DNA from: Clostridium sp.
GTDB lineage: Bacteria > Bacillota > Clostridia > Lachnospirales > Lachnospiraceae
Direction: 5' to 3'
Length of the DNA stretch: 64,000 nucleotides
NCBI GenBank assembly: GCA_023667695.1
Contig: JAMOZY010000002.1
Span: 24,229 to 88,228, forward strand
The position numbers were made by a program, and so were the translations under genes. The notes below the pieces were generated by a model that had not been told where the DNA came from, ran no database searches, and saw nothing but the letters and a program-made list of their open reading frames with translations. The stretch's first letter is position 1. Each line of letters begins with the position of its first letter. This document shows, piece after piece, positions 33,584 through 43,544 of the stretch.

Positions 33584-35905
33584 TTATTGATAAATATTCC
33601 GGATTTCAACACCGGTATAATAATGCTGAATAATTTCTTCCGCAGAATAGCCAAGCTCTGTCATAGCCTTGGTGCCGTTCTGGCTCATTCCCACACCATG
33701 CCCGAAGCCTCCGCCTACGATAATAAAGTTTCCTGCTTCATTTTTTTCAACATAGTAAAAGGGACTTGGCAGTAAGGACCAGCCAACTGACTCCGCACCA
33801 TCCTGCCGATGAATCGTCACGCCTGCCGGCGTCATCAAGGCCCGGGCATTGGTCTGCCCCGTCACCTGAATCGTTCCCTGGCTGCCTATGATGGTAATCT
33901 CCTTGACAATACCGCTTTTTCCCCGTAAGGTAACGGAAATATCCTGTACTGTCCCGATGGAAGAAACCGGCTGGCTCATATAGGTACCATCCGGCTGCAG
34001 CGTCCGAATCCGGTCCGGATTGGTTTCATAGCGCTGTGCCAGGGTTTCCTGAATCGCTGCCGTCATCTCCTCCGGTGTGTACTCAATGTCCCAGCGGTAC
34101 AGGGAATAATCCTTCTCATAAGTATTATATCCACTACTGTCTGTCATAAAATCACGAAAAGCAGCTTCCTCCGAAAAATCAACAACAGGCGCATTGTCGC
34201 ATTCCAGCTTATCCGTCAGATAAGGCAAGGGTTCTCCATCCCAGACATCACTGTTATTACTGGTGGTTCCACAGGAGGTTGAAAAGAAGTACGCTTCTAT
34301 CACTTCCCCATTATAAAAAGGAACCATGCCATAGGTATCCTTTACGGCAAGAATCGACTCTTCACTCTCCGCCACTGCATTATACACCTGGGTCATGGTA
34401 CTGTCATCTAAATGAGCGCCATACTTTGCATAGCTTCCATCCAGCATCTTGGCATAGGCATAGCCTCTGGCGCAGATTGCCTGCACCTGCAACGCTTCCT
34501 GTCCATATGAGGTAGGCATCTCACTTGGCACCACCGTATACAGGTATTCCTCCATACTCAATTCATTGACAATGGTCAATCCGCTATCCCCATAAGGCGC
34601 CACCTCAATCGTGCCACGATAAGAAGGTGCCACCCCGTTTCTGGTAATGGAAGAAATCTGAAGTTTTCCATTCTCTTCCTTTGGCGAAAGAACCACTCTG
34701 CCCTCCGCCATATACCCACAGGTCAGATTCAGCTCCAGCTCTTCCCCGGCTTCAAACACCTTCGTCTGTCCGCTGAACTTCATGGTATACGAACAATCCG
34801 CCGTTATCCTTACACTGGAATGAATCAGGGAGGTATAATCGCTGTTGCCCAGCACCACCCGTATATTCTCTGCACGAATCGGCTCTGTAATCAGGGCGGC
34901 CTCAATCACTCCATCCGCCACGACAAAATTCGTACTGGAATATCCGACCAATATCTGAGAGGTCGGTTCCACCGCCAGCTCCCCATATATCTTATAAATC
35001 CGATAATGCTCCGATAAGCCCAGCATGCCATAGTTCTCCAGCTCTACTCCCTCTGGAGAGACAGACAGCACCTTTGCCGTAATCACATCTGATTTCAGGA
35101 TAATATCTGTAATGCCCTGTGCCGTCACGCGGATATCAGCCAGAGAGCCACTGAGACCTTCCGGATTCTCATCCGCAGACAGGTTACACCCCAGCGTCTT
35201 ATGATAGCCATTGATAAACAAATGCACCTCTGACTCATTCGAGTCCTCCACCCAGACATTGGATAAGGTAACTCCTTCCGTCCCCTCGCCGGTGGAATCA
35301 AAAATCTGCTGTTCGGTCCGATAGACACGGATAATCCGGTCCTCAGAGGCCCGAAGCTGCTCTTCCAGCCGCTCCTGCCCCTCTTCACTCATAGCCGCAA
35401 CCCTATAGCGTTGCTCCGGCGTTATGATGGATAGCGGATGGGAGCCATCCTCCAGCTCCTCCTCTATAACATCCAGGACATACAAGGCTTCCACCCGAAC
35501 CTGCTCCGTACCAGTCTTTGTAACCAGATATTCGTAAAAATGCTGAAATTCCTCCCTGGAAAGATACTTTTCTGCCTTCTCCTGCCATAAAAAACCAATC
35601 GCAGTCTCTGCCTCCGTATCCTCCTGAATCAGGACTTTCCATTGTTCTTCCTCGAACCCCAGCATCAGTTCCAGCGCCTGTTTTCCATCTTCCATTGTAA
35701 ACCCACTGCTATCTCCCGGCTCTACCTCCAGTACAGGATTCCCTTCCTGTAACAGCTCCAGCATGGACTCGGCCTCCTGACGTCCATAATAAGCGTCCGG
35801 CTGAACCACCCGGAAGAAAAAGTACCGAATCCATATAGCGCCGGCAATCCCTGCCATAACCAGCACAGCAGCAAGTATGATTCCGATTTTACTCCCTTTT
35901 TTCAC
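33584..35905 (-). CDS. Large SpoIID/LytB-domain protein
   Basis: Membrane-anchored protein of 773 aa, GTG start 7 nt after GAGGG. A transmembrane helix lies at about 9-29. An N-terminal region of roughly 400 residues with no clear family precedes the SpoIID domain (about 415-760), which has NELSMEEYLYTVVPSEMP with the catalytic-type Glu, CARGYAYAKM, FFSTSCGTTSNN and the C-terminal GGGFGHGVGMSQNG. SpoIID is a lytic transglycosylase that cleaves denuded glycan during engulfment; B. subtilis SpoIID is about half this size. A role in sporulation is likely but not certain. Confidence 0.9.
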   Translation of the reverse strand: MKKGSKIGIILAAVLVMAGIAGAIWIRYFFFRVVQPDAYYGRQEAESMLELLQEGNPVLEVEPGDSSGFTMEDGKQALELMLGFEEEQWKVLIQEDTEAETAIGFLWQEKAEKYLSREEFQHFYEYLVTKTGTEQVRVEALYVLDVIEEELEDGSHPLSIITPEQRYRVAAMSEEGQERLEEQLRASEDRIIRVYRTEQQIFDSTGEGTEGVTLSNVWVEDSNESEVHLFINGYHKTLGCNLSADENPEGLSGSLADIRVTAQGITDIILKSDVITAKVLSVSPEGVELENYGMLGLSEHYRIYKIYGELAVEPTSQILVGYSSTNFVVADGVIEAALITEPIRAENIRVVLGNSDYTSLIHSSVRITADCSYTMKFSGQTKVFEAGEELELNLTCGYMAEGRVVLSPKEENGKLQISSITRNGVAPSYRGTIEVAPYGDSGLTIVNELSMEEYLYTVVPSEMPTSYGQEALQVQAICARGYAYAKMLDGSYAKYGAHLDDSTMTQVYNAVAESEESILAVKDTYGMVPFYNGEVIEAYFFSTSCGTTSNNSDVWDGEPLPYLTDKLECDNAPVVDFSEEAAFRDFMTDSSGYNTYEKDYSLYRWDIEYTPEEMTAAIQETLAQRYETNPDRIRTLQPDGTYMSQPVSSIGTVQDISVTLRGKSGIVKEITIIGSQGTIQVTGQTNARALMTPAGVTIHRQDGAESVGWSLLPSPFYYVEKNEAGNFIIVGGGFGHGVGMSQNGTKAMTELGYSAEEIIQHYYTGVEIRNIYQ

Positions 35906-35942
35906 TATGTAACCCTCTGATTTCTAAAAAATACCATATACA

Positions 35943-35976
35943 AGATAAAAAGCAGCATTCCTGCTGCTTTTTATCT
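35943..35976 (-). terminator. Terminator of the 6S-like RNA
   Basis: Perfect 15-bp stem (AGATAAAAAGCAGCA and its complement) with a four-base loop; T-rich arms on both strands make it bidirectional. It isolates the RNA gene from the SpoIID-domain gene downstream. Confidence 0.85.
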
Positions 35977-36206
35977 TTAAGTAACACCCAAAATGCCGGT
36001 TCCCTCTTTTGACTCCTAGCATAGCTAGGTGGGTGTCCGCATCCGGTTTCCTGTCTTCCACTGCGATTGGAGGCTTGACATTTCGCCTTGAAATATAAGA
36101 CTCCCGTATCAATGAATGTAGGTTCAAAATTAAGGGAATTATCGTACATTTCAGGCTTTCATAGCCATGTAACACGAACCAGCAACAATGATGTCACCTA
36201 CTGTTA
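35943..36206 (-). ncRNA. ssrS: Probable 6S RNA
   Basis: Transcription unit of about 264 nt with a good promoter upstream and a terminator at its end, no supported reading frame, and 5' and 3' parts that pair (TGTAACA near the start with TGTTAC before the terminator). It contains the hairpins AAGGC/GCCT and CCTAGC-TAT-GCTAGG and the blocks ACGGGAGTC, GGAAGACAGGAAACCGG and GGGAACCGGCAT, which I associate with 6S RNA of Lachnospiraceae. 6S RNA binds sigma-A RNA polymerase and tunes stationary-phase transcription. The identification rests on recalled motifs and needs a covariance model. Confidence 0.62.
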
Positions 36207-36211
36207 CAGCT

Positions 36212-36240
36212 ATTATAACCTATTCATATGTAAAACACAA
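36212..36240 (-). promoter_or_regulatory. Promoter of the 6S-like RNA
   Basis: Minus-strand TTGTGT, 17-bp spacer, TATAAT, with the predicted start at about 36206, exactly where the 5' end begins to pair with the 3' end. Confidence 0.6.
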
Positions 36241-36366
36241 GTGAATTATTCATCCCCGCTCTTCTCTGCCCTGCCAATCATTACCAGGGTCCGAAAGCTG
36301 TTTTCAAACATTCTGATATCCTTTATTAACTATGAATGAAATCCTTCTGCCAGACCTTACTCCCAA

Positions 36367-37026
36367 TTATTCCGGACTATGAATAAGGATTTCAACCTCC
36401 TTGTGTCCATAGCTCATAATCTTGCTACGGATATTTGCTTTCATTTCTTCATTGCAATTCACACTGACCATATCATATAGCTGCAGCACATATTCTGTCC
36501 AACGGTCATAGATTTCCGCCCGTACCTCTGCATCATCCGCTTCCTCTGCCGTAGCAGCAATCTCCTCCTCGTCCTGCAGCATCAATTCCTCTACCGCTTC
36601 ATCAAAATCATAATCAAACTCATCATATTCATCCTCAATCTCATAAAGATTCTTCATTACCGGAACCGACCTTACCTCTCCATATGCAATCCGCTCTAAA
36701 TCCTCGGTTCGAACCAGGGCGCAATCATACATCTCGATAATCAATGCTTTGATGCATTCCTGCTCCGTCTCAAAATAATGATAGAACTGTTCCACCGGCA
36801 TATCCTTCGGGCAATCCTCCACCTCCCGGATGTTGTACCAGTAATTCTTTGCACAGGCAATGGTTCGCTGACGAATGGTCTTCTGCTTCTCCCGAATGGC
36901 AACACGTTTCTTCGCCCGATGCTTATCAAAATGATAAGCTGCAAATTTGTAAGACCACAGAAGTAAATAAACCAGAAAAACGCCTAACACAATGGTCCAT
37001 ATAGTATTTCCAACTGATTCAAACAT
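36367..37026 (-). CDS. Membrane-anchored acidic protein, unknown
   Basis: Not recognised. The 219-aa protein has one N-terminal transmembrane helix (about 8-29), a basic stretch (HRAKKRVAIREKQKTIRQR) and a cytoplasmic helical domain with a very acidic segment (about 135-180). A conserved-looking CPKDMPVEQFYHYFETEQEC region lies in the middle. Single gene between the 6S-like RNA and the Rpn nuclease gene. GGAAGG lies 9 nt before the ATG. Confidence 0.72.
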   Translation of the reverse strand: MFESVGNTIWTIVLGVFLVYLLLWSYKFAAYHFDKHRAKKRVAIREKQKTIRQRTIACAKNYWYNIREVEDCPKDMPVEQFYHYFETEQECIKALIIEMYDCALVRTEDLERIAYGEVRSVPVMKNLYEIEDEYDEFDYDFDEAVEELMLQDEEEIAATAEEADDAEVRAEIYDRWTEYVLQLYDMVSVNCNEEMKANIRSKIMSYGHKEVEILIHSPE

Positions 37027-37143
37027 GATACAATACCTTCCTCTAATCTGCCCGCAGCATTCTTGCTATTTATTATACAACAGAATCCTCTGATATTTCA
37101 ACTAATACCATCGTTTCCGCCAAAAGCCGCGGATTCCATTCAC

Positions 37144-37974
37144 TTACCGCTTCCCTTCATCCGGGGAATCCGCCTTCAGCTCCTGTACTACCTCCACCGG
37201 AAGCCCGGTCTTTACCGCCACCGTCGGCATATCCAGTACATCCAACAAAGCCTTCGCTATTTCCAAACTCTTCTGTTCCATTCCTCTTGAAATTCCTTCC
37301 TCTTTTCCATCCATATAGCTTTCCTGTTGTTTCAGGTATAATGTCATATAGTCCAACCTCCATTTCTCATTTCGTCTCACACGGTTGACTTCATTCTCCA
37401 GCTCCTGTGTATAATCATCCGTTGGAATCCCAGTCTCGATATAACGTAGAAAATCAAGCAATTCCTGTGAAACTTCTCCCTCTGTTCCCTTTGTGTTCAG
37501 GACAAGCTTGACGGTTTCATCCCCAAAGGCAAGTCTGGGATTTTCCCTGCATCTGTTTTCAAAGGTATAGAAATACCTTCCCTCCCCATAGTAGTCAAAG
37601 GTACAGATGAAGATGATATAGCTCTTTTTTAATTGACTGTAATGCGAGCCTTTCTCCAGTTGGTTTATGTCCATCAAATCCTGATAATACCGGCTCCGTT
37701 TGGGAAGAAACTTCCGCTTCACGGTCTGCATTTCTATGTTGTAAACCGTATCCCGGTCATCCTCCACATAAATATCCAGGCGGACGCTCTTGGCATCTGC
37801 GGACACATCCAATACCTTCTGGCTTTCCGGTACTTTAATATGGCGGATTTTTATCCCCAGTATCCGTTCCAGGCAGGGCTTGCAATACTCCGGCTGCCGC
37901 ATGATTACACCAAACATAAAATCATCTTTTAATGTCAGCTCCTCAAAGGCTCTATTCATTTGTTCGTTCTGCAT
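37144..37974 (-). CDS. Rpn/PD-(D/E)XK nuclease-transposase family protein
   Basis: Member of the Rpn-type family (276 aa), often annotated as PD-(D/E)XK nuclease family transposase. Residues 1-30 show the family start LTLKDDFMFGVIM. The predicted nuclease core has Asp67 in RLDIYV and Glu81-x-Gln83 in NIEMQ, which fits the D...ExQ version of the catalytic motif. The C terminus has the usual YMDGKEEGISRGMEQ repeat-like tail. These proteins promote RecA-independent DNA transfer in E. coli and vary rapidly. No terminal inverted repeats are visible, so it is not listed as a mobile element. AAAGGAG precedes the ATG. Confidence 0.88.
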   Translation of the reverse strand: MQNEQMNRAFEELTLKDDFMFGVIMRQPEYCKPCLERILGIKIRHIKVPESQKVLDVSADAKSVRLDIYVEDDRDTVYNIEMQTVKRKFLPKRSRYYQDLMDINQLEKGSHYSQLKKSYIIFICTFDYYGEGRYFYTFENRCRENPRLAFGDETVKLVLNTKGTEGEVSQELLDFLRYIETGIPTDDYTQELENEVNRVRRNEKWRLDYMTLYLKQQESYMDGKEEGISRGMEQKSLEIAKALLDVLDMPTVAVKTGLPVEVVQELKADSPDEGKR

Positions 37975-38154
37975 GTACTTTCTCCTTTTACTTTAGCATA
38001 TCTTTTTTGTTCTCTCAATGGATTTTCTTGATTTGATTTTAAATGAATTTTGATTTCTGAATCAGAATCACAGAATGACCCGGATATATAGAAGAATCCG
38101 GATTTCATTTATAAATGGAATTATAGCAGATTTTTGTTTCTCTTTCAAACATTT

Positions 38155-38200
38155 AAAAAAGGAACTGCTGCACCATGTTTCCATGAATACAGCAGCCCTT
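38155..38200 (-). terminator. Terminator of the type IV pilus locus
   Basis: Minus-strand stem GGGCTGCTG / CAGCAGTTCC with an inner CATG-GAAA-CATG helix, followed by TTTTTT. It lies just past the stop of the 1764-aa protein and ends the leftward pilus operon. Confidence 0.85.
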
Positions 38201-38220
38201 CGTCTTAATTATATTGGAAT

Positions 38221-41200
38221 TTAGGTTAAATCCAGTAAGTTATGTGTAAGCAGAATCTTAATCCGCCTTGTTAATACAGTATTTTTACCATCATCCAAGG
38301 TGATTCGAACAACGATATAAGTATACTTACCACTATACAGATTATTCTTGCCATTGAAATAATCCTTCTTCGTTACCAATGCCGGATGATTTTCCTTCGA
38401 CATGATATATACTCCATCCTTAGAATTCAGGATACCAATTACCTCGTCTTTATTCGGGAATGGTATCGGAACATGATACTCATCCTCTAATGCAACATCC
38501 GGATTCTCCATGCCTGCTGAATAATCCAAATCATAGAATACCTCTACATCCTTTACCTTTGCCGGAAGATTCTCCAGTCCAAAGGCAAATTCCGGATAAG
38601 TAACATCAGACAGAACCTCAATATAGTAATCATTTTCTGCATCCCGCTTTACAACATTACCAGGTGCCTTCGTCGTTCCATCCGGGTCATATAACACAAT
38701 CTCCGGCTTCTTCTCAACGCCATCCCGAACCTTAGCCATATGCAGCAATACGTTCAGGAACAGCCGACGCTCATCATTATTATCCCGCTTATAACCTGTA
38801 ATCAATGCCTGACCGGCACCACAATAGGTTACATTTCCAATGGAATAAATATAATAATTATCCGCCCCATCCTTCGGCGATGCCGCCATTAAAGAAGAAT
38901 TCTGCTTCATCAGGTCATAGGAGCCGCTGTCCTTCCCGGCTATAGCAGCAGAACCATCAGCCTTCTTATTATCCGGCGCTAATGTATACCAGACCGTAAC
39001 ATTCTTATTCTCCAAATCCAGTGCATAAGACTGTGGATGAGTAGCCGATACCCGAAGGTCCGTTGCAATATAGAACGGATAGGTAGTAACCACGCCCCGA
39101 TTAACCGCTTCTGCTCTTGTAGTTCCTGATACATTCAAAGGTCCGGTTACCTGTATATTGTATGTAATAACATTTTCAATCTCGGCTTCTGCATACTTAT
39201 ACCGTAGGGCAAAAGAACCACTTGTTCGATATAAGTTATACATCTCGGAAAGACCCGTTAGAGAAATTCCATTATAAACCTCCGTTGAAGTTGCTGGCCA
39301 GCTAGAGTAATCATAACTCGTATAGGAACCGCCACGAACACCAACCTGTGACTGGTTCGACCAAGTCGTAACCGCAGTATCCCATGCACCACCTGAAAGG
39401 TCGCTTGCAGGACCTAAATTCACACCATCAATCGCAGACAGATTCGTGATAAAATACCGATCCTTATCAAGGCTCGAATACTTTGCATAACCAGTAGAGC
39501 CGGTACCCGCATCTGCCGTTAAGCCTGCAAATGCATTCTGCCCTGCAAAATCCCGTAAATATTCTCCTGTTGTATTCAGCTTTGCCGCATTACTCTTCGT
39601 AATTACATCATGAGTTAATAACAGGCTGCCGCCGGCGGTTGCAAAATCCTGTAAATCCTTTGCTTCCACCTCCGAAAACGGCGTGATTTTATTTGCCTCA
39701 TACGGGTCGGAAAAACCGACTACAATTACATCATAATTTTTTGCCAAATATTCCTTCGGACCATATGCCAGCATACTGTAATAACGATATTCCCGATAAT
39801 ACTTAATCTTAATATCATTAATTTTCGTATATGGCGTATATACCAGCTTATAAAATGCATAGAAGGAATTGGTTAAATTATCACCCTCTGCAGCTCCCTT
39901 GAACCCATCGTTATTTAAGAAGAAAATCCTAAAATAATTCTTAGATTCCATAATATTGTCTATATCATATAGATTAAAGTCTGCTGCACGTATGACAGTT
40001 CCATTGGCACAGGTATAATCACTTCCAGCCTTTAAGGTATTCAGACACTCTATCAGTACATCTTCAACCTTCTTCAACTCATTATAGCTAACAGAACCCT
40101 CTGTCAGATATGCATCATAATTCTCCTTTGCCTTCTCTGCCATTGCAAGATTGGCTGCCCGTTCCTCTTCGGTCAATTTATGCGCTTTCTCTGAAAAATA
40201 CTGGATATCATCCATATACATAATATCCAACGTAAAATCATAATCATCCGCAACAAGGCTCATATAATTATATGCCCGATCTTCCAAATTGGTAGTTGCA
40301 TCATAACGGCCAATGGACAGGGACGGCTGATACTTTCCAAAGGTATAATTACCCAAGCCTCCACCCATACCAGTCTTGGTTGCCCAACCAATCCTGTTGG
40401 AAGAATAAGCAGCAACTGGTCCTGAATCAGCCGGATTATCTGCATTATAATCATTCGGGAACGGCGCCCAACCATATTCATCATAAGCCCCAGCGCCCCG
40501 CTCCGGGTCAAAGGAAGAATACAAAAATGGATTACCGGAGGACTGCTGATAATTCGTATCCAGATAAAAGGTATGGGAATCCGGTGATGTCGGATTGGAA
40601 GAAGAACACATTGACTGTGACATCTCCATAATTTCCAACACCGTAGCCGACTTCTTCGGCTGCTCCTCTAACCGCTTGAATACCGTAATATCTGAATAGC
40701 TTGCCGATGAACCATTGCTTTCATCCACAATCAGTATTTTCCAGTAAAAGGCTCCAAAATCACTCTTTGGATAAGAATAACTCAGACTTGCCTCACCAGC
40801 CACTAACGCCTGGGAAGCCACCTGCTCACCGGTGATGTCAAAAACTCCGTTATCATCCACATCCTCAAGAATATATGCCGTATACTTATGGGTCGGATCA
40901 TTGGCTAACAAAGATATATCCCAGGTCACATCACGTCCGGTTAATTCAGTAGAAGTATCTCCCTCTACATAACTGATTGCTGTCGTTGTCATAGCAAACT
41001 TTGGTCTATGATTAGTATTAGCACCATTAATACATGACCATAACTGCCAGCTTAATGTCCAGTTGTCATCATCCGTACCGAATACAGTTACCATATCCGT
41101 AGTACCATAGATACCATTCGCATTCTCAACTCTGGTCTCAACGGATACAAAATAATCTTCAAAAAACTTGTAATCCGCAGAATTTGCAGCATAATTCATT

Positions 41201-43515
41201 TTTTCATTATAGGACTCCCGAACCTGCCAGTCTGTCAATACAGATGTATTTCCCTCCTTCTTTTTTGCTGCCTCCGCATAAGCACAGAGCTTGAACATAT
41301 TACTGTCCGGGTCCATATATTTATTTTTATATTTTTGTGCTACTGCTTTCTCATATGCATCCCATACTTCATTACTGAATACAATCGGCATGCCTGCATC
41401 AATATATTTCTTTAATTCCACTAACCGGTCATAGGTAATATCATTTGCCAGGGCAATGGCATAATTACTGTCTACCGTTAAACGATTATGATTTGGCCAC
41501 GTTATCAACTCACTATTATTATGAGAATACATACTAAATGCTGTTTTGTAAGTACTAGCACTATTATTCAGCCCCCAGTTTACCACACCATAGGTAGAGG
41601 AAGAACGCAAGGCTGACATATTACCGCCAATATAAATCAAATCATAGGCATCGGATACATCCGCCTTAGCCGTTATATACTCCTCCGTCGACATCTGTAC
41701 CAGGTCAATCTGGTCGGTCGTAATACCAGAATACCCCTGCATATTTAATGCATATGAAATCTTTGCCTTTGACAAATCCCACTGATAATATTCTGATGCA
41801 ATATTACCATTTTCATCCAGATAATTATCGATTTCATTGGTATTTAACACATTCGCCGGAATCGTATAATAATTTCCGACATTGGACGGTGTACCAGAAC
41901 CTTGACCGAAAGTAAAGCCCCCTAATGCTGTTTTATCTGTAATCCCACGAGCCAACACTAAATCAATCGGATAACATGGCTGTAATTCCAATACCCGATA
42001 TGCCGTCGTTGATATGGAACCACTTCCACCACCACTGCCGCTGCCGGCATGAGTCCGGTAGGTACTCTTATTAATCAATGCCACCAGCTGTGCAACCTTA
42101 GTTGGATTCTTCTCCGGCGCATTTGCCAGTATATTCATATATTCGACACCGACTACCATGATATTATTCTTCTTTGCATATCCACTAGTCGTGATAGACA
42201 GGTCAAGCAGCTTGCCATAATTTGTCGTAACATCAAAATCCAAACCACTGCTGGTTCCTGTATTCCCTCCAGGATTAGTTGTTTGCTTTTGTTCTGCCAA
42301 AGTACCAAACAAAATATAAATCTTTTGCTTTGACAAGTCACTCAGCACATCCATTACTTCCGGCTGTAAATCATGACCTGTCGAATAGGTATCCGGTGCA
42401 ATAAAGATATAGTCATATTTACTAGTACCAGCATCATTATAGAAATCTGCTACTGTCAACGCTTCTGCTGACTGCAGTTCAACATTTGCCACAGTTGGTA
42501 AATAATTATAACTAACCGTACTAAAAGCTCTTCCGTCTCTGCCATCCGTAAGCATCCAGTTACCAACATTTTCAATTATCGTCTTTTCATTTGATACATC
42601 CGCAGTATCATCATGAATATACAGGATATTCAGAACAGAATCAATTTCACCATCTCCGTCTGTATCAATACTATTCCGCTTCCAGTATTCCTCCCAGGAA
42701 GTAAATCCCGTCGGAGGTGTATTGGTTATACGATATGGTATATAGAGCGACTGACCAAAATGTGACGTTAATATATCTTCCAAATCAGTTGTAGTAGTAT
42801 CATTTTTCCATTTTGACACATTCGTCGTATTAGTTCGCTTCCAACTGTTCTTAAACGTAACCGTTGTTAACTGAAATACATTCGAATCTGTATTCGTATT
42901 CGACGGAATATCCGGCTGAGTTACATTTTCATCATTGCCAGCATCTAAACCGGCATAATTCATAATCAACGGCTTATTCAATCCAAAGGCATAATTGTGC
43001 AGATAGTTATACAAATCTTCCCCAATGGCATTCCCGCCATCATAAGACTGTTTGGTCTTAGCATACAGATAAATCAAATCTGCATTTCCCAACTCTGTAG
43101 CAATCGCTTCAGCAGTCATTCCATTCAACTGTCCTACTGTCAGCGGCGTTACAACCACCTTCCCCGGATTCATTTCATCATCAATGGTTCGGTTATCATT
43201 CACTATATAATTTCGGAATCGATCATCAGCCTGAAAGAAATCCCGAACTACTGATATATCCTCACCACCTGGTGTAATTATATACACCTTATAGATGCCT
43301 TCCGGATCATCAGCCTCCCTGTGAGAATCCTGAATAATCCGGTCCAACTGTGTCAGTGTTGCAGTTGCAGCTCCTGGCTGTGCTAAAGCCTCATATCCAA
43401 AATCATCGACGGAATTAGACTTCACCGTTGACATTACCCAGATAGAAGATGCTGCCAGAACCGCAAGTATTGCTACTGCTCCAATTATGATTTTTGATTT
43501 CTTAGTTTTTAACAT
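38221..43515 (-). CDS. Giant anchored protein of the type IV pilus locus (DUF5057-like)
   Basis: Protein of 1764 aa with one N-terminal membrane helix (about 8-30) and a very long extracytoplasmic part. It contains at least four Rossmann-like blocks of the type YDxIYIG or ADLIYLY and one TAGGSLLLTHD, suggesting repeated flavodoxin or GATase-like folds. There are two calcium-loop motifs: DTDGDGEID at 284-292 and DVDDNGVFD before an Ig-like region. I recall the label DUF5057 for such clostridial proteins, without being able to check it. It is last in the pilus operon, 29 bp after a minor pilin, so a pilus-associated adhesin or a cell-surface partner is likely. Confidence 0.85.
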   Translation of the reverse strand: MLKTKKSKIIIGAVAILAVLAASSIWVMSTVKSNSVDDFGYEALAQPGAATATLTQLDRIIQDSHREADDPEGIYKVYIITPGGEDISVVRDFFQADDRFRNYIVNDNRTIDDEMNPGKVVVTPLTVGQLNGMTAEAIATELGNADLIYLYAKTKQSYDGGNAIGEDLYNYLHNYAFGLNKPLIMNYAGLDAGNDENVTQPDIPSNTNTDSNVFQLTTVTFKNSWKRTNTTNVSKWKNDTTTTDLEDILTSHFGQSLYIPYRITNTPPTGFTSWEEYWKRNSIDTDGDGEIDSVLNILYIHDDTADVSNEKTIIENVGNWMLTDGRDGRAFSTVSYNYLPTVANVELQSAEALTVADFYNDAGTSKYDYIFIAPDTYSTGHDLQPEVMDVLSDLSKQKIYILFGTLAEQKQTTNPGGNTGTSSGLDFDVTTNYGKLLDLSITTSGYAKKNNIMVVGVEYMNILANAPEKNPTKVAQLVALINKSTYRTHAGSGSGGGSGSISTTAYRVLELQPCYPIDLVLARGITDKTALGGFTFGQGSGTPSNVGNYYTIPANVLNTNEIDNYLDENGNIASEYYQWDLSKAKISYALNMQGYSGITTDQIDLVQMSTEEYITAKADVSDAYDLIYIGGNMSALRSSSTYGVVNWGLNNSASTYKTAFSMYSHNNSELITWPNHNRLTVDSNYAIALANDITYDRLVELKKYIDAGMPIVFSNEVWDAYEKAVAQKYKNKYMDPDSNMFKLCAYAEAAKKKEGNTSVLTDWQVRESYNEKMNYAANSADYKFFEDYFVSVETRVENANGIYGTTDMVTVFGTDDDNWTLSWQLWSCINGANTNHRPKFAMTTTAISYVEGDTSTELTGRDVTWDISLLANDPTHKYTAYILEDVDDNGVFDITGEQVASQALVAGEASLSYSYPKSDFGAFYWKILIVDESNGSSASYSDITVFKRLEEQPKKSATVLEIMEMSQSMCSSSNPTSPDSHTFYLDTNYQQSSGNPFLYSSFDPERGAGAYDEYGWAPFPNDYNADNPADSGPVAAYSSNRIGWATKTGMGGGLGNYTFGKYQPSLSIGRYDATTNLEDRAYNYMSLVADDYDFTLDIMYMDDIQYFSEKAHKLTEEERAANLAMAEKAKENYDAYLTEGSVSYNELKKVEDVLIECLNTLKAGSDYTCANGTVIRAADFNLYDIDNIMESKNYFRIFFLNNDGFKGAAEGDNLTNSFYAFYKLVYTPYTKINDIKIKYYREYRYYSMLAYGPKEYLAKNYDVIVVGFSDPYEANKITPFSEVEAKDLQDFATAGGSLLLTHDVITKSNAAKLNTTGEYLRDFAGQNAFAGLTADAGTGSTGYAKYSSLDKDRYFITNLSAIDGVNLGPASDLSGGAWDTAVTTWSNQSQVGVRGGSYTSYDYSSWPATSTEVYNGISLTGLSEMYNLYRTSGSFALRYKYAEAEIENVITYNIQVTGPLNVSGTTRAEAVNRGVVTTYPFYIATDLRVSATHPQSYALDLENKNVTVWYTLAPDNKKADGSAAIAGKDSGSYDLMKQNSSLMAASPKDGADNYYIYSIGNVTYCGAGQALITGYKRDNNDERRLFLNVLLHMAKVRDGVEKKPEIVLYDPDGTTKAPGNVVKRDAENDYYIEVLSDVTYPEFAFGLENLPAKVKDVEVFYDLDYSAGMENPDVALEDEYHVPIPFPNKDEVIGILNSKDGVYIMSKENHPALVTKKDYFNGKNNLYSGKYTYIVVRITLDDGKNTVLTRRIKILLTHNLLDLT

Positions 43516-43544
43516 AATTTTGCTCCTTTCTCATATTCTATCTT

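Noticed and set aside
35889..36175. Two minus-strand short frames upstream of the SpoIID-domain gene
   Set aside because: They cross a perfect terminator and the structured candidate 6S RNA; no ribosome binding sites.
37144..37974. Rpn-type gene as an insertion sequence
   Set aside because: No terminal inverted repeats or target duplications were visible on either side.
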